A stretch of 64,000 nucleotides of DNA from Roseateles hydrophilus. GTDB taxonomy: Bacteria; Pseudomonadota; Gammaproteobacteria; Burkholderiales; Burkholderiaceae_C. Position 1 is the first letter of the stretch. Each line of letters opens with the position of its first letter. The stretch covers positions 620,001 to 684,000 of the forward strand of contig NZ_JAPPUY010000003.1 of the NCBI RefSeq assembly GCF_026712245.1, given 5' to 3'. Shown here piece by piece: positions 25,099-33,720 of the stretch. The notes beneath the pieces are model-generated. The model did not search any database. It was not told the DNA's origin and saw only the letters and a program-made list of their open reading frames with translations. Both the position numbers and the translations under genes were made by a program.

Positions 25099-26472
25099 TC
25101 ACTCGGCTTGGCGCAGGCTTTCACCGCCGAGGCGGTACCAGTCCAGCCGGCGCGTCAGCGTCATCACGACGGCCAGCACCGCGAACAGCAGCACCGCGCC
25201 GATGACCAGGGCCGTCTGCTCGCGGCTCAGCAGCACATACAGCGCGCCGTACAGCAGCGCGATGCCGCCGCCGAAGGCCAGTCCGCGCCGCCAGCCGCCC
25301 AGCATGGCCGCCGCGTACTGCGTCAGCACGCCGGCCGCTGCCGCGGCCGCGACCAGGTACGCCACCAGGAAGGGCAGGTGCTCCGACAGGCTGAGCAGCA
25401 GCAGGAAGAACAGGCTGATCGCCAGGCCCACCAGCAGGTACTGCACCGGGTGCACGCGCCGGCCCGTCAGCAGCTCCGTCAGGCCCACGGTGACGAAGGT
25501 CAGCGCGATGAACATCAGGCCGTACTTGATGGCGCGGTCGCTCATGACGTAGGGGTTCACGGGGTCGATGAGTTCGACGGCGAGGACGTCCAGGTTCGTG
25601 CCAGCCGCCGCGTCTTCCAGACCGTAGGGGGAGGCGCTGCGGCGCGGCTCGGCCAGCGGCTTGCCCGCCTGCAGGTCGGCCACCGCCGTGCTGGCCAGCG
25701 ACGACACCGCCCAGCGCGCCGTGAAGCCGCTGACACCCACCTGGTGCGTCAGCGGCAGGAACTGGCCGCCGAAGCTCGGGTGCGGCCAGCTGGACTGCAG
25801 CGTGACCTGGGTGTCACCAGCGGCCGGCACCAGGCCCAGCCGCTGGCTGCCGACCAGGCTGAGCTTGAGCGAAACCTGCAGCGGCTCGCCCGCCTTCATC
25901 TCGGGCAGCGCGGCGTGCAGCCCCTGGTAGCTGGGGTGGGGCGTGCCGGGCAGCGCGCGCAGGGGCTGGCCGTTCAGGCGCAGCTCCGCCGCGCGGATGC
26001 CGCGCGGGTCGCTCAGCGCCACCACCAGCTGCGGCTCGCCGCAGGCCAGGCGGCCATTGGCCTGCTCCGCCTTGGGGGCGGGCAGGGCCAGGCTGTCCCA
26101 CTGCGCCTGCATGTCCAGCTGCGTGGCGTAGGTGTTGATCTTGAACAGGCCGCGCTGGCGCACCTCGGGGCTCATGCCGCCGCTGACCTGCAGGCGCGCC
26201 GGCGCCGCCACCTGCCAGAACACCCGGGATGCGACGACTTCGGTCTTGCTGTCGGGCGCCAGCGTCGTCCAGTGCTCCTTGCAGGCGCGCGCCACCACCG
26301 GCCCGGCGAGCGCCTGCGGCCCGGCCAGCGCCTGTTCGACGGAGCGGGCCGCCTCGCGTTGCCGCATCTGGCGCTCGTGCACCAGGCCGCCGATCTGCGC
26401 CAGCACGAGGCACAGCAGGAGTGACACCACGGCCAGGATGGCCAGCTTGGAGAAGGTGGGGTTGAGCTTCAT
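25099..26472 (-). CDS. creD: CreD inner membrane protein
   Basis: A 457-residue protein close to E. coli CreD (450). It has an N-terminal membrane helix (AILAVVSLLLCLVLAQIGGL), a large periplasmic domain (about 35-300), and five or so C-terminal helices starting near SDRAIKYGLMFIALTFVTVGLTELLTGRRVHPVQYLLVG, which is the conserved CreD signature region. Its biochemical role is unresolved; in enterobacteria and relatives it is the main target of CreB and affects envelope and beta-lactam responses. It follows creC by 59 bases on the same strand. Confidence 0.9.
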   Translation of the reverse strand: MKLNPTFSKLAILAVVSLLLCLVLAQIGGLVHERQMRQREAARSVEQALAGPQALAGPVVARACKEHWTTLAPDSKTEVVASRVFWQVAAPARLQVSGGMSPEVRQRGLFKINTYATQLDMQAQWDSLALPAPKAEQANGRLACGEPQLVVALSDPRGIRAAELRLNGQPLRALPGTPHPSYQGLHAALPEMKAGEPLQVSLKLSLVGSQRLGLVPAAGDTQVTLQSSWPHPSFGGQFLPLTHQVGVSGFTARWAVSSLASTAVADLQAGKPLAEPRRSASPYGLEDAAAGTNLDVLAVELIDPVNPYVMSDRAIKYGLMFIALTFVTVGLTELLTGRRVHPVQYLLVGLAISLFFLLLLSLSEHLPFLVAYLVAAAAAAGVLTQYAAAMLGGWRRGLAFGGGIALLYGALYVLLSREQTALVIGAVLLFAVLAVVMTLTRRLDWYRLGGESLRQAE

Positions 26473-26531
26473 GCCGCCAGCATCGCGAGACGCTGTGAGG
26501 CGATGACGTGCTGTGTGAAGCCGGCGTGAAG

Positions 26532-27950
26532 TCAGCGCGGCAGGATGAGCGTCACGCGCAACCCCGGCGCCGCCGCCTCGAACGCCAGCCGCCCGCCATG
26601 CAGCTCGGCCACGCGCCGTGCGATGGCCAGGCCCAGGCCCGAGCCCTTCACCAGGCTGCCGGGCCGGGCGGTCGAGAAGAAGCGCTGGCCCAGCTGGCCA
26701 AAGGCGGCCTCGGGCACGCCTGGGCCGTGGTCGCGCAGCGACAGGCGCACCGACGTGGGCGTGCTGCTGACGGCGAGTTCCAGCGCCGAGCCGGCGGGCG
26801 CGAAGTCGATCGCGTTGACCAGCAGGTTGCCGACCGCCAGTTCCAGCAGCGCGGCATCGGCCGGCACACGGGCGTCGTCGCGGGCGGTCCAGACCACGCG
26901 CAGCTCACGCTGCGCCAGCCGCGCCGCCTGCCGCTCGATCTGGGCGTCAGCCCAGGCCGCCAGCGCCAGCTGTTGCCGCTCGCCCAGGCCCACCTGGGCC
27001 TCCAGCTGCGACAGCGCCAGCACGCGCTCCACCAGCGTCTGCAGCCGGGCGGTCTGGTCCAGCACCTGGGCCGCGAAGCGCTGGCGGTCGGCGGCGGGCA
27101 GTTCGTCCTGCAGCAGCTCGCCGCTGGCGCGCAGCGCGGCCAGCGGGCTCTTCAACTCATGCGTCAGCGCGCGCACATCGTGCTCCAGCTGCTCGCGACC
27201 TTCCAGCCGGCGGCGCATGTCGTCCATCGCGTGTGCCAGGTCGCCCAGCTCGCCGGGCACCTCGGGCGGCGCCAGGTTCTGCCCGGCCTGCACCTGCTGC
27301 GCGTAACGGCGCAGGCGCCGCACGGTGGCCACCAGCCACAACGTGACCGCCACGCCGACGACTAGGCTGGTCACCAGCAGCGCGGCGCCGGCCCAGAACA
27401 CGCGCCGCTCGGCGCGCTCGATGAAGTGCTGCACGCTGGCCACGGGCTTGGCCACGCTCACCACGCCCAGCGTGCGCCCGTCCTTCTGCACCGGCGCGGC
27501 CACCACCATCACCGTGCTGTCGTGCCGGCCGTAGGGGCCGGCACGGGCGCCGTAGTCGCCGCGCAGCGTGCGTGCCACGTCGTTCCACTGCGAGTAGTCC
27601 TGCCCCACGGCCGTGGGCGTGCCGGAGTCCAGCACCACGCGGCCGCTGGCATCGGTGATGTAGACGCGCAGGTCCAGCGTCTGCTTGCGCAGGCCCCATA
27701 TCAGCGCGTCCACCTCGCGCCGCGTGTAGCGCTGCAACTGCGTGGCCAGCAGGCCATCCGCGCGCGGCGGGCCAGCCGCCAGCTCGTCGGCGGCCACCTC
27801 CGCCAGCAGGTGGGCCGTGTCCACCATCAGGTCTTCCATGACCTCGCGCACGCTGGGCTTCACCTCGGCCATGAACACCTTCAGCAGCAGCACCGCGCTG
27901 AGGCCGGCGATGAGGAAGAAGCCGAAGAAGACGCGCAGGCCGAGGCGCAT
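26532..27950 (-). CDS. creC: CreC sensor histidine kinase
   Basis: A 472-residue kinase that matches E. coli CreC (474) along its length. N-terminal helix (LRVFFGFFLIAGLSAVLLLKVF), periplasmic domain with VYITDASGRVVLDS and VGQDYSQWNDVARTLRG-like signatures, second helix (about 186-207), HAMP, HisKA with H264 (ALTHELKSPL) and HATPase with GNLLVNAIDF and SGLGLAIARR. In E. coli it senses growth or metabolic state and phosphorylates CreB. The open frame runs upstream through the repeat, but the ATG at 27950 begins where homologues begin. Repeat copy B fills the gap between creB and this gene, so they are not overlapping here. Confidence 0.93.
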   Translation of the reverse strand: MRLGLRVFFGFFLIAGLSAVLLLKVFMAEVKPSVREVMEDLMVDTAHLLAEVAADELAAGPPRADGLLATQLQRYTRREVDALIWGLRKQTLDLRVYITDASGRVVLDSGTPTAVGQDYSQWNDVARTLRGDYGARAGPYGRHDSTVMVVAAPVQKDGRTLGVVSVAKPVASVQHFIERAERRVFWAGAALLVTSLVVGVAVTLWLVATVRRLRRYAQQVQAGQNLAPPEVPGELGDLAHAMDDMRRRLEGREQLEHDVRALTHELKSPLAALRASGELLQDELPAADRQRFAAQVLDQTARLQTLVERVLALSQLEAQVGLGERQQLALAAWADAQIERQAARLAQRELRVVWTARDDARVPADAALLELAVGNLLVNAIDFAPAGSALELAVSSTPTSVRLSLRDHGPGVPEAAFGQLGQRFFSTARPGSLVKGSGLGLAIARRVAELHGGRLAFEAAAPGLRVTLILPR

Positions 27951-27975
27951 GTCAGGCGCCTGTGGCGGGTTGAAC

Positions 27976-28114
27976 GGGCCGAGCGCCGGGCCGCTCCCAA
28001 GCCGGCCCGTCAGGGCGATGTGCTTGCGGCTCCATGCCGCAAGCATCGCCGTTCCCTCGGGGGACCGACCGGGCACGCCCGCGTTCAGCGGGGCGGGACT
28101 GGGCGAGGGGCCTC
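27976..28114 (+). repeat. Dispersed intergenic repeat, copy B (forward)
   Basis: About 139 bp, nearly the same as copy A over its left 33 bases and its right end. The internal hairpin (28015-28048) is perfect: GCGAT, a two-base bulge, GCTTGCGGC, a five-base loop, GCCGCAAGC and ATCGC. It lies in the creB-creC gap on the opposite reading strand; its right end is three bases from the creB stop. Confidence 0.92.
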
Positions 28115-28117
28115 ATC

Positions 28118-28780
28118 TCAGGGTTCCAGCGAGTAGCCCAGGCCCCGATGCGTCTTGATCGGGTCGCGCGCCGGTGCCGCGTCGCGCAGCTTGGCGCGCA
28201 GCGTCTTGATGTGCGTGTCCACCGTGCGGTCGCCGCTGTCGGCGCTGCTGCCCCAGACGGCGTCCAGCAGCGCGTCGCGGGCATGGATGCGCTGCGGCGC
28301 GGCCAGCAGCTTCAGCAGCAGGCCCAGCTCCAGCTTGGTGAGGTTCAGTAGCGTGCCGTCCAGCCACACGCGGGCGCCGTCGACGACAAAGCCGGCGCTG
28401 GGGGCCGGCGACGCCTGGGCCCGGCGCAGCAGCGCACGCACGCGCGCCACCAGCTCGCGCGGGCTGAAGGGCTTGGCGAGGTAGTCGTCAGCGCCCAGCT
28501 CCAGCCCCAGCACGCGGTCCATCTCCTCGCTGCGGGCGCTCAGCACGATGACGGGCAGGTGCTTCAGCGGCCCGGCGCGCAGCTCGCGGCACAGGTCCAG
28601 GCCGTGGCCGTCGGGCAGGCCGATGTCCAGGATGAGCAGGGCCGGCGCGGGCCCCGCGCGCAGCCGCTCGCGGGCCTCGGCCAGCCAGGCCCGGTGCTCC
28701 ACGGCAAAGCCCTCGCGGCGCAGCGCGAAGGCCACGGTGTCGGCGATGGCCGGGTCGTCCTCCAGCAGCAGGATGCTCAC
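28118..28780 (-). CDS. creB: CreB response regulator
   Basis: A 220-residue OmpR-type regulator. Receiver domain (1-115) with acidic pocket E7/D8/D9, phospho-acceptor D52 ([13 protein letters not shown]) and switch lysine in [11 protein letters not shown]. The C-terminal winged helix (about 130-220) includes [20 protein letters not shown] and [21 protein letters not shown]-type recognition helix. It begins with GTG at 28780, overlapping the stop of the nitronate monooxygenase gene by four bases (GTGA). The binding partner kinase creC is next. No CreB-box was identified by eye. Confidence 0.92.
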   Translation of the reverse strand: MSILLLEDDPAIADTVAFALRREGFAVEHRAWLAEARERLRAGPAPALLILDIGLPDGHGLDLCRELRAGPLKHLPVIVLSARSEEMDRVLGLELGADDYLAKPFSPRELVARVRALLRRAQASPAPSAGFVVDGARVWLDGTLLNLTKLELGLLLKLLAAPQRIHARDALLDAVWGSSADSGDRTVDTHIKTLRAKLRDAAPARDPIKTHRGLGYSLEP

Positions 28781-29802
28781 GCGCGCCAGCCCTGCTGCAG
28801 CGCGTCCACCAGCTGCGCGGCCGTGCCCGGCGCGCGGTTCAGCGCCAAGGCCTGGCCGGCCCACAGGCTGAGGAAGTCGGCCTGGCCCGCCTTGGCAGCG
28901 GCCTGGCGCAGCGGCCGGCTGGCGGCGTTGGGCTGCGGGAAGTCGGGCAGGGCCGCGCCGTCCAGCGCGCGCGTGACGCGGTTGGCCACGCCGCGCGCCA
29001 GGCGGCCGGAGAAGGCGCGCGTCAGCGTGGAGTCGGCGTCGCGCGCGGCCAGCAGCGCAGCGCGGTAGGCCGGCGACAGCGGGCATTCGTCCACCAGCAG
29101 GAAGGCCGTGCCCACCGCCACGGCGCTGGCGCCCAGCGCCTGCGCGGCGGCCACACCGCGCGCATCGCCAATGCCGCCGGCCGCGATGACGGGGATGTCC
29201 AGCGCATCCGCCAGCTGCGGCACCAGGGCCATCGTGCCGATCAGCGCGCCTTCGCTGCTGCCCAGGAAGCCGCCCCGGTGGCCACCCGCCTCGTAGCCTT
29301 GCGCCACGACCGCGTCCACGCCGCTGGCCTGCAGCTGCAGCCCTTCGCTTACCTGCGTGGCCGTGCCGACGATGGTGAAGCCCTGCGCCTTCAGCGCCGC
29401 CACGCGCGCCGCGCCGGGGTCGCCCATGACGAAGCTGATGACGGCGGGCCGCGCGGCGACGGTGGCGGCCAGCTGGGCCTCGAAGTCTTCCTCGCAGCGC
29501 TCGGGCCGCGCGGGCGCGGGCAGGCCCAGCTCGGCATGCCAGGGCGCCAGCCGGGCGAGGTAGGCATCCATCGCGGCGTCGTCGCGCCGCCAGGGCTGGG
29601 GGCAGAACAGGTTGATGCCGAAGGGCCGGTCGGTGCGGGCGCGGATGTCGGCTGCCACCTCGGCGATGCGGGCCGGCGCGAGGTAGGCCGCGCCCAGCTG
29701 GCCGAAACCGCCGGCCGCGCTGACCGCGGCCACCAGCGCCGCGCTGGCGGCCTCGCCGGCCATGGGCGCCATCCAGACCGGGGGCAGGCCGGCCGGGCTC
29801 AT
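28777..29802 (-). CDS. Nitronate monooxygenase (2-nitropropane dioxygenase-like)
   Basis: A 341-residue FMN-dependent TIM-barrel enzyme of the NPD group. Visible are [28 protein letters not shown] near the N-terminus, the GTATQVSEG segment, the flavin-binding [11 protein letters not shown] with the catalytic-type histidine, and [22 protein letters not shown]. Such enzymes oxidise alkyl nitronates such as propionate-3-nitronate. It overlaps marC upstream (ATGA, 29799-29802) and creB downstream (GTGA), so it is co-translated with both. Its presence at the head of the cre set is unusual to my knowledge. Confidence 0.9.
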   Translation of the reverse strand: MSPAGLPPVWMAPMAGEAASAALVAAVSAAGGFGQLGAAYLAPARIAEVAADIRARTDRPFGINLFCPQPWRRDDAAMDAYLARLAPWHAELGLPAPARPERCEEDFEAQLAATVAARPAVISFVMGDPGAARVAALKAQGFTIVGTATQVSEGLQLQASGVDAVVAQGYEAGGHRGGFLGSSEGALIGTMALVPQLADALDIPVIAAGGIGDARGVAAAQALGASAVAVGTAFLLVDECPLSPAYRAALLAARDADSTLTRAFSGRLARGVANRVTRALDGAALPDFPQPNAASRPLRQAAAKAGQADFLSLWAGQALALNRAPGTAAQLVDALQQGWRA

Positions 29803-30440
29803 CCGACCGTGCGTGCCGCCAGCACCGGGAACAGCTTGATGAGGCCGTCGGCCAGCAGCTCCACCGCCAGCGCAGCCAGGATCAGGCCCATCAGCCGCGT
29901 CATGATGTTGATGCCGGTCTGGCCCAGCACCTTGGCGATCTTGCTGCTGGCCGAGAAGGTCACGAAGGTCACCAGCGCCACGACAACGCCGTAGCCGCAC
30001 AGGACGGCCAGCTCCCACCAGTGCCGGGTCTTGTCGGCGTAGATCACCATCGTGGAGATGGTGGCCGGCCCCGTCAGCAGCGGGATGGCCAGTGGCACGA
30101 CGGCAATGCTGGCGCCAGCGTCCATCTTGCTGTCGCCGTCACTGACGTCGGTCGGCCGGGCCTCGGCCGGCTTGGCGTTGAGCATCTGCAGCGAGCTGAT
30201 CAGCAGCAGGCAGCCGCCGCCCACCTGGAAGCTGGCCAGCGAGATGCCGAAGAACTCGATGATCTTCAGCCCGAACAGGGCCGACAGCGCGATGACGATG
30301 CCCGCCGTGCTGGCGCTCACCAGCATGGTCTTGCGGCGCTGCTGGCGCGTCAGGCCCGCCGTGAAGTGGATGAAGAAGGGCACCACGCCCACGGGGTTCA
30401 CGATGGCCAGCAGGGCGACCAGGGGCTTGTAGATATCCAT
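29799..30440 (-). CDS. MarC family membrane protein
   Basis: A 213-residue integral membrane protein with six helices, of the UPF0056 (MarC/YhgN) family. Diagnostic segments are LLAIVNPVGVVPFFI at the start and VVPLAIPLLTGPATISTMVIYA in the middle. The name came from the mar region of E. coli, but a role in drug resistance has not held up; a transport function is likely from fold. It ends overlapping the nitronate monooxygenase start and begins 30 bases after the preceding membrane protein gene. Confidence 0.92.
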   Translation of the reverse strand: MDIYKPLVALLAIVNPVGVVPFFIHFTAGLTRQQRRKTMLVSASTAGIVIALSALFGLKIIEFFGISLASFQVGGGCLLLISSLQMLNAKPAEARPTDVSDGDSKMDAGASIAVVPLAIPLLTGPATISTMVIYADKTRHWWELAVLCGYGVVVALVTFVTFSASSKIAKVLGQTGINIMTRLMGLILAALAVELLADGLIKLFPVLAARTVG

Positions 30441-30470
30441 GACAGGCGATTGTGCGGTCGGTGTGAAGAT

Positions 30471-31385
30471 TCACTCGGGTGAGAAGGTGGGCTCGTCAGT
30501 CACCGCCAGGTAGACGGCGCAGCAGCCGCGCAGCCACACCAGCGTGGGCAGCGCGAGCGCCAGCGCGAACACCACACCGCCGCCTACCAGCGCAGCCAGC
30601 CCGACGGAGCCGCCCTCCAGCGGCACGCCGCTGGCGCTGAGCGTGCGCGGGCCCAGGCCCTGCAGGCCCGCGAGCAGCTGGCGCGCCGGCAACTCGATGC
30701 CTGCGCCCAGGATGGCCAGCCCCGCCAGCAGCTTGCCGCCGCTGACGACGACGAAGCTCGCGGCCGCCGTTGTCAGCACCACCAGCAGGTAGACGGTGGC
30801 CATCAGCAGCGCCGTCTCGGGCAGGCCGTGGCGCAGTCGCGCACGCAGAAAGGCCAGCACGCCCGCACTGTCGCGGCCCGCCCAGACCGCGGGCCCGGCC
30901 AGCGGCCCGACAAGCACCACCAGCACAAAGGCCAGCCCGCCCAGCGTCAACACCCCCAGCGGCAGCGCAACGGCCATCAGCGGCGCACCCACCCATGGAA
31001 AGCGTGTGGCCCACAGCAGCGCGGCCAGCGCCGCTACACCTGCAGCGGCCAGCGTCAGGCAGGCCAGCAGCGCCAGCAGCACGCGGTGGCCGCAGCGCAG
31101 CGCGTCGGCCAGCGCATCCTGGGGGTCGCGCACCGGCTGGCCGCGCGCCTGGTCCATCAGCATCAGGCCGGTGGTGTTGACGCCAAAAAAGGCGACAGCC
31201 AGCGCCAGGCCCAGCCACAGGGCGCCCAGCGCCTCGTCGGCCCTGGCGAAGGCCGACTGTGCCGAGGCCAGCAGCAGCCCGGCCAGGCAAAAGCCTGCCA
31301 GCAAGGCGTAGAGCGCGCGCAGATTGCGCGGGGCGTCAATGCTGGCCAGCACGCGCGCGACAGCGGAAATCAGGGGGAATGTCAT
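30471..31385 (-). CDS. Hypothetical polytopic membrane protein
   Basis: A 304-residue protein with about seven hydrophobic segments; no family recognised. The first cytoplasmic stretch (MTFPLISAVARVLASIDAPRN) is followed by helices near 22-42, 55-75, 100-125, 131-155, 190-210 and 270-290. It has no obvious active-site or substrate motif. It heads the minus-strand run that continues with marC 30 bases downstream. Its upstream region is shared with the divergent RNA-binding protein gene. Confidence 0.7.
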   Translation of the reverse strand: MTFPLISAVARVLASIDAPRNLRALYALLAGFCLAGLLLASAQSAFARADEALGALWLGLALAVAFFGVNTTGLMLMDQARGQPVRDPQDALADALRCGHRVLLALLACLTLAAAGVAALAALLWATRFPWVGAPLMAVALPLGVLTLGGLAFVLVVLVGPLAGPAVWAGRDSAGVLAFLRARLRHGLPETALLMATVYLLVVLTTAAASFVVVSGGKLLAGLAILGAGIELPARQLLAGLQGLGPRTLSASGVPLEGGSVGLAALVGGGVVFALALALPTLVWLRGCCAVYLAVTDEPTFSPE

Positions 31386-31478
31386 GGGTTGCGGATGCTA
31401 GCGATGACGCGAGCATGAGAAACGGGACTCGACAGGGTTTGTGCTAGCTCTGAAAAACAACACTCGAGCGGGCACCCT

Positions 31479-31507
31479 GTGGCACTTCGAGGCCTCGCCA
31501 CCATAAT
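31479..31507 (+). promoter_or_regulatory. Sigma-70-type promoter for the RRM protein gene
   Basis: GTGGCA at 31479-31484 and CATAAT at 31502-31507 are separated by 17 bases and match the -35 (4/6) and -10 (5/6) consensus well for so GC-rich a genome. Transcription would start near 31514 and give a leader of about 95 bases, which is T-rich near its end (31571-31590). Confidence 0.6.
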
Positions 31508-31608
31508 GGTTCGCCTGTGTCTGGACGCCGCACCTTCGTTTGAATGGTTCACGATGGGTTGAAGCTCCACATGGTTTTTTGGTTTTTGAGTTAGAGAAGG
31601 GCTTCCCC

Positions 31609-32136
31609 ATGGGAAACAAGCTTTACGTGGGCAATCTGGCCTACAGCGTGCGCGATGAGTCGCTGCTTGAGGCGTTCAGCCAATTCGGCGCCGTGACCTC
31701 CGCGAAGGTCATGATGGATCGCGAAACCGGCCGCTCCAAGGGCTTCGGTTTCGTCGAAATGGGTTCGGACGCAGAAGCGCAAGCCGCGATCAACGGCATG
31801 AATGGTCAGGCCCTGGAAGGCCGTGCCATCGTCGTGAATGAGGCACGTCCCCGTGAGGAGCGTCCTGGCGGCTTCGGCGGCGGTGGCCGTGGTGGCTTCG
31901 GCGGCGGCGGCCGTTCCGGCGGCGGCTACGGCGGCGGCGGTGGCGGCAGCTACGGTGGTGGCGGCGGCTACGGTGGCGGCGGCGGCTACGGCGGCGGTGG
32001 CCGTTCCGGTGGCGGCGGCGGCAGCTACGGTGGTGGCGGCGGCTACGGTGGCGGCGGTGGCCGCTCCGGTGGCGGCGGCGGCTACGGCGGCGGCGGCCGT
32101 TCCGGCGGTGGCGGCGGCTACGGCGGCGGCTACTGA
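31609..32136 (+). CDS. Glycine-rich RRM RNA-binding protein
   Basis: A 175-residue protein. One RRM (about 2-80) has RNP2 (LYVGNL) and RNP1 (KGFGFVEM); the rest (about 86-175) is a repetitive tail of Gly with Arg, Tyr and Ser (RSGGGYGGG-like units). It resembles cold-inducible RNA-binding proteins of cyanobacteria and proteobacteria, which act as RNA chaperones. The ATG at 31609 has GAGAAGG nine bases before it; upstream in-frame codons lie in the leader. The DNA of the tail (31867-32133) is a low-complexity GGC/GGT repeat, which makes length changes by slippage likely. It has its own promoter and terminator. Confidence 0.93.
   Translation: MGNKLYVGNLAYSVRDESLLEAFSQFGAVTSAKVMMDRETGRSKGFGFVEMGSDAEAQAAINGMNGQALEGRAIVVNEARPREERPGGFGGGGRGGFGGGGRSGGGYGGGGGGSYGGGGGYGGGGGYGGGGRSGGGGGSYGGGGGYGGGGGRSGGGGGYGGGGRSGGGGGYGGGY
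31867..32133 (+). repeat. Low-complexity glycine-codon repeat in the RRM gene
   Basis: Tandem, imperfect units of GGC/GGT with interspersed TAC (Tyr) and CGTTCC/CGCTCC (Arg-Ser) encode the tail of the RRM protein. The unit length varies (about 24-45 bases). Homopolymer-free but slippage-prone; assembly here is a point to check. Confidence 0.8.
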
Positions 32137-32167
32137 GCCCTGAACCGCTGATCCCAGCACAATGAAC

Positions 32168-32197
32168 AAGGCGCCCTTGAGGGGCGCCTTTTCTTTT
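32168..32197 (+). terminator. Rho-independent terminator after the RRM gene
   Basis: A perfect 9-bp stem (AAGGCGCCC / GGGCGCCTT) with loop TTGAG is followed by TTCTTTT. It lies 31 bases after the RRM stop and before the 3' end of the convergent gene at 32214; the A-run on the other side is short, so it works mainly in the plus direction. Confidence 0.88.
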
Positions 32198-32213
32198 GGT
32201 GCGTTGCCGCTGC

Positions 32214-32732
32214 TCAGGGGGCCGGATGGCGAAGGAAGCCGTGGCGGGCGGGCAACTCGGCCGCCAGGCAGTCCTGCGGCAACCAGCGGCCGGCCTCGAC
32301 GGCGTCGGCCGCCAGGGCCATGTCCTGCGTGTGCACCAGGCCCAGGCCCAGGTCGGTCAGCAGGTAGAGCTGACCCGCCTCGTCCAGCCAGGCCGAGTCG
32401 ATCCGTTGCACGGCCTGCCCCGTGTGGCCGAGTACCCGGCCGTCGGGCTGCAAGCGCCAGATCCACGGCGTGCAGGCCAGTTCCACATAAACCCGCTGCG
32501 GGCCGTTCTGAAAGTACCAGGCGCCGCGCTCGTCCACACCGTAGTTGCGGCCGATGAAGGCCAGCAGCTTGTCATGCTCGATGCGGCTGCCCTTGACCTG
32601 CGGGAAGGGCCCGGCGCGCTGGATGCGCTCGTCGCGCATGTACCAGTCACCTCGGGCATCCAGCGCCAGCCAGCCGTAGCAATGCGGCACGTTGGGCCAC
32701 TTCTTCAGGGCGGCCAGGACCAGATCATCCAT
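32214..32732 (-). CDS. Conserved DUF protein (possibly DUF2946 group)
   Basis: A 172-residue soluble protein that starts MDDLVLAALKKWPNVPHCYGWLALD and has repeated aromatic strands (GDWYMRDERI, GAWYFQNGPQRVYVEL, PWIWRLQPDGRVLGHTG), which suggests an all-beta fold. I recall this as a DUF2946-type protein of betaproteobacteria, but the family number is not checked. No function is known. It follows the hydrolase gene by 12 bases and is the last of the ilvE group. Confidence 0.75.
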   Translation of the reverse strand: MDDLVLAALKKWPNVPHCYGWLALDARGDWYMRDERIQRAGPFPQVKGSRIEHDKLLAFIGRNYGVDERGAWYFQNGPQRVYVELACTPWIWRLQPDGRVLGHTGQAVQRIDSAWLDEAGQLYLLTDLGLGLVHTQDMALAADAVEAGRWLPQDCLAAELPARHGFLRHPAP

Positions 32733-32744
32733 GGGGCGTGTCCT

Positions 32745-33710
32745 TCAGCGGTGTCGGGCGAGCCAGTCACAGACCTGGCCCGGCATGGTCAGCAGGTGGC
32801 CGGGCAGCGGGCCAGCCGGGAAGCCGACATGGCCGCCGTGGCCGGGCTGCCAGAGTGTCACATGGGCCCCGACCTCGCCCGGCCGGGGCAGGCTGTGCCC
32901 GGGCACGAAGGGGTCATTGACGGCATTCAACACCAGTGCCGGGATGCGGATGCGGTGCAGGTGCGGCTTGGCCGCGGCACGTGTCCAGTAGTCCTCGGTG
33001 TTGCGGAAACCGTGCAGCGGCGCGGTAAAGAGGTTGTCGAATTCGTAAATGGTGGACGCGCGCTTGAGCCGCTCGCCGTCGAACAGGCCCGGGTGCTGCT
33101 GCAGTTTGCGCAGCGCCTTCGGGATCATGGTGCGCAGGAAGCGGCGTGCGTAGACCTGCTTGTTGAAGCCGCGGTCGATGGCGGCGCCCGCGGCGGCGAG
33201 GTCGATGGGGGAGCAGATCGAGCACACAGCGTGGGCCGCGGTGGCGGCACTGTGGCCAGCCTCTTCGGCCCAGCGCATCAGCGCGTTGCCGCCCAGCGAG
33301 ACGCCGGCCACGAGCAGCGGGGCGCCGTGGCGGTCGCGCAGGCGCTGCAGGATCCAGCCGATTTCCTCGTAGTCGCCCGAGTGGTAGGCGCGCGGCGCGC
33401 GGTTCAGCTCGCCCGAGCAGCCGCGGAAGTGCGGCAGCGCCATCGCCCAGCCGCGTTCGCGCGCCGCGCTGGCGAAGGCGACGCTGGAGTGGCTGGTGCG
33501 GTCGCCTTCCAGGCCGTGGAAGAGGACGAAGAGCGGCGCGCCGGCCGGGGCGTCCGCGAGGAAGTCGACATCGATGAAGTCGCCGTCGGGCGTGTCCCAG
33601 CGTTCGCGCGTCCAGGTGGGCGGCGGGCCGTCGTGCTGGCGGCTGAACAGCGCGGGCCAGATGGTCTGGAGGTGCCCGCCGGGCAGCCAGCGAGGGGCGC
33701 GGTACTGCAT
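32745..33710 (-). CDS. YheT-type alpha/beta hydrolase
   Basis: A 321-residue soluble hydrolase of the YheT/ABHD1-3 group. The start YRAPRWLPGGHLQTIWPALF is diagnostic. The nucleophile elbow is GVSLGGNAL, the acid is the Asp in NAVNDPFVP and the histidine is in HGGHVGF. Oxyanion-type motif LFHGLEGDR is present. Enzymes of this group are esterases of uncertain substrate. The start is taken at ATG 33710; the frame is open further. It follows the NTF2-like gene by ten bases. Confidence 0.9.
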   Translation of the reverse strand: MQYRAPRWLPGGHLQTIWPALFSRQHDGPPPTWTRERWDTPDGDFIDVDFLADAPAGAPLFVLFHGLEGDRTSHSSVAFASAARERGWAMALPHFRGCSGELNRAPRAYHSGDYEEIGWILQRLRDRHGAPLLVAGVSLGGNALMRWAEEAGHSAATAAHAVCSICSPIDLAAAGAAIDRGFNKQVYARRFLRTMIPKALRKLQQHPGLFDGERLKRASTIYEFDNLFTAPLHGFRNTEDYWTRAAAKPHLHRIRIPALVLNAVNDPFVPGHSLPRPGEVGAHVTLWQPGHGGHVGFPAGPLPGHLLTMPGQVCDWLARHR

Positions 33711-33720
33711 GCGCCCGGCG

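Noticed and set aside
31867-32133. CRISPR-like regular repeats
   Set aside because: The units are in-frame glycine codons of the RRM protein with irregular lengths and no spacers.
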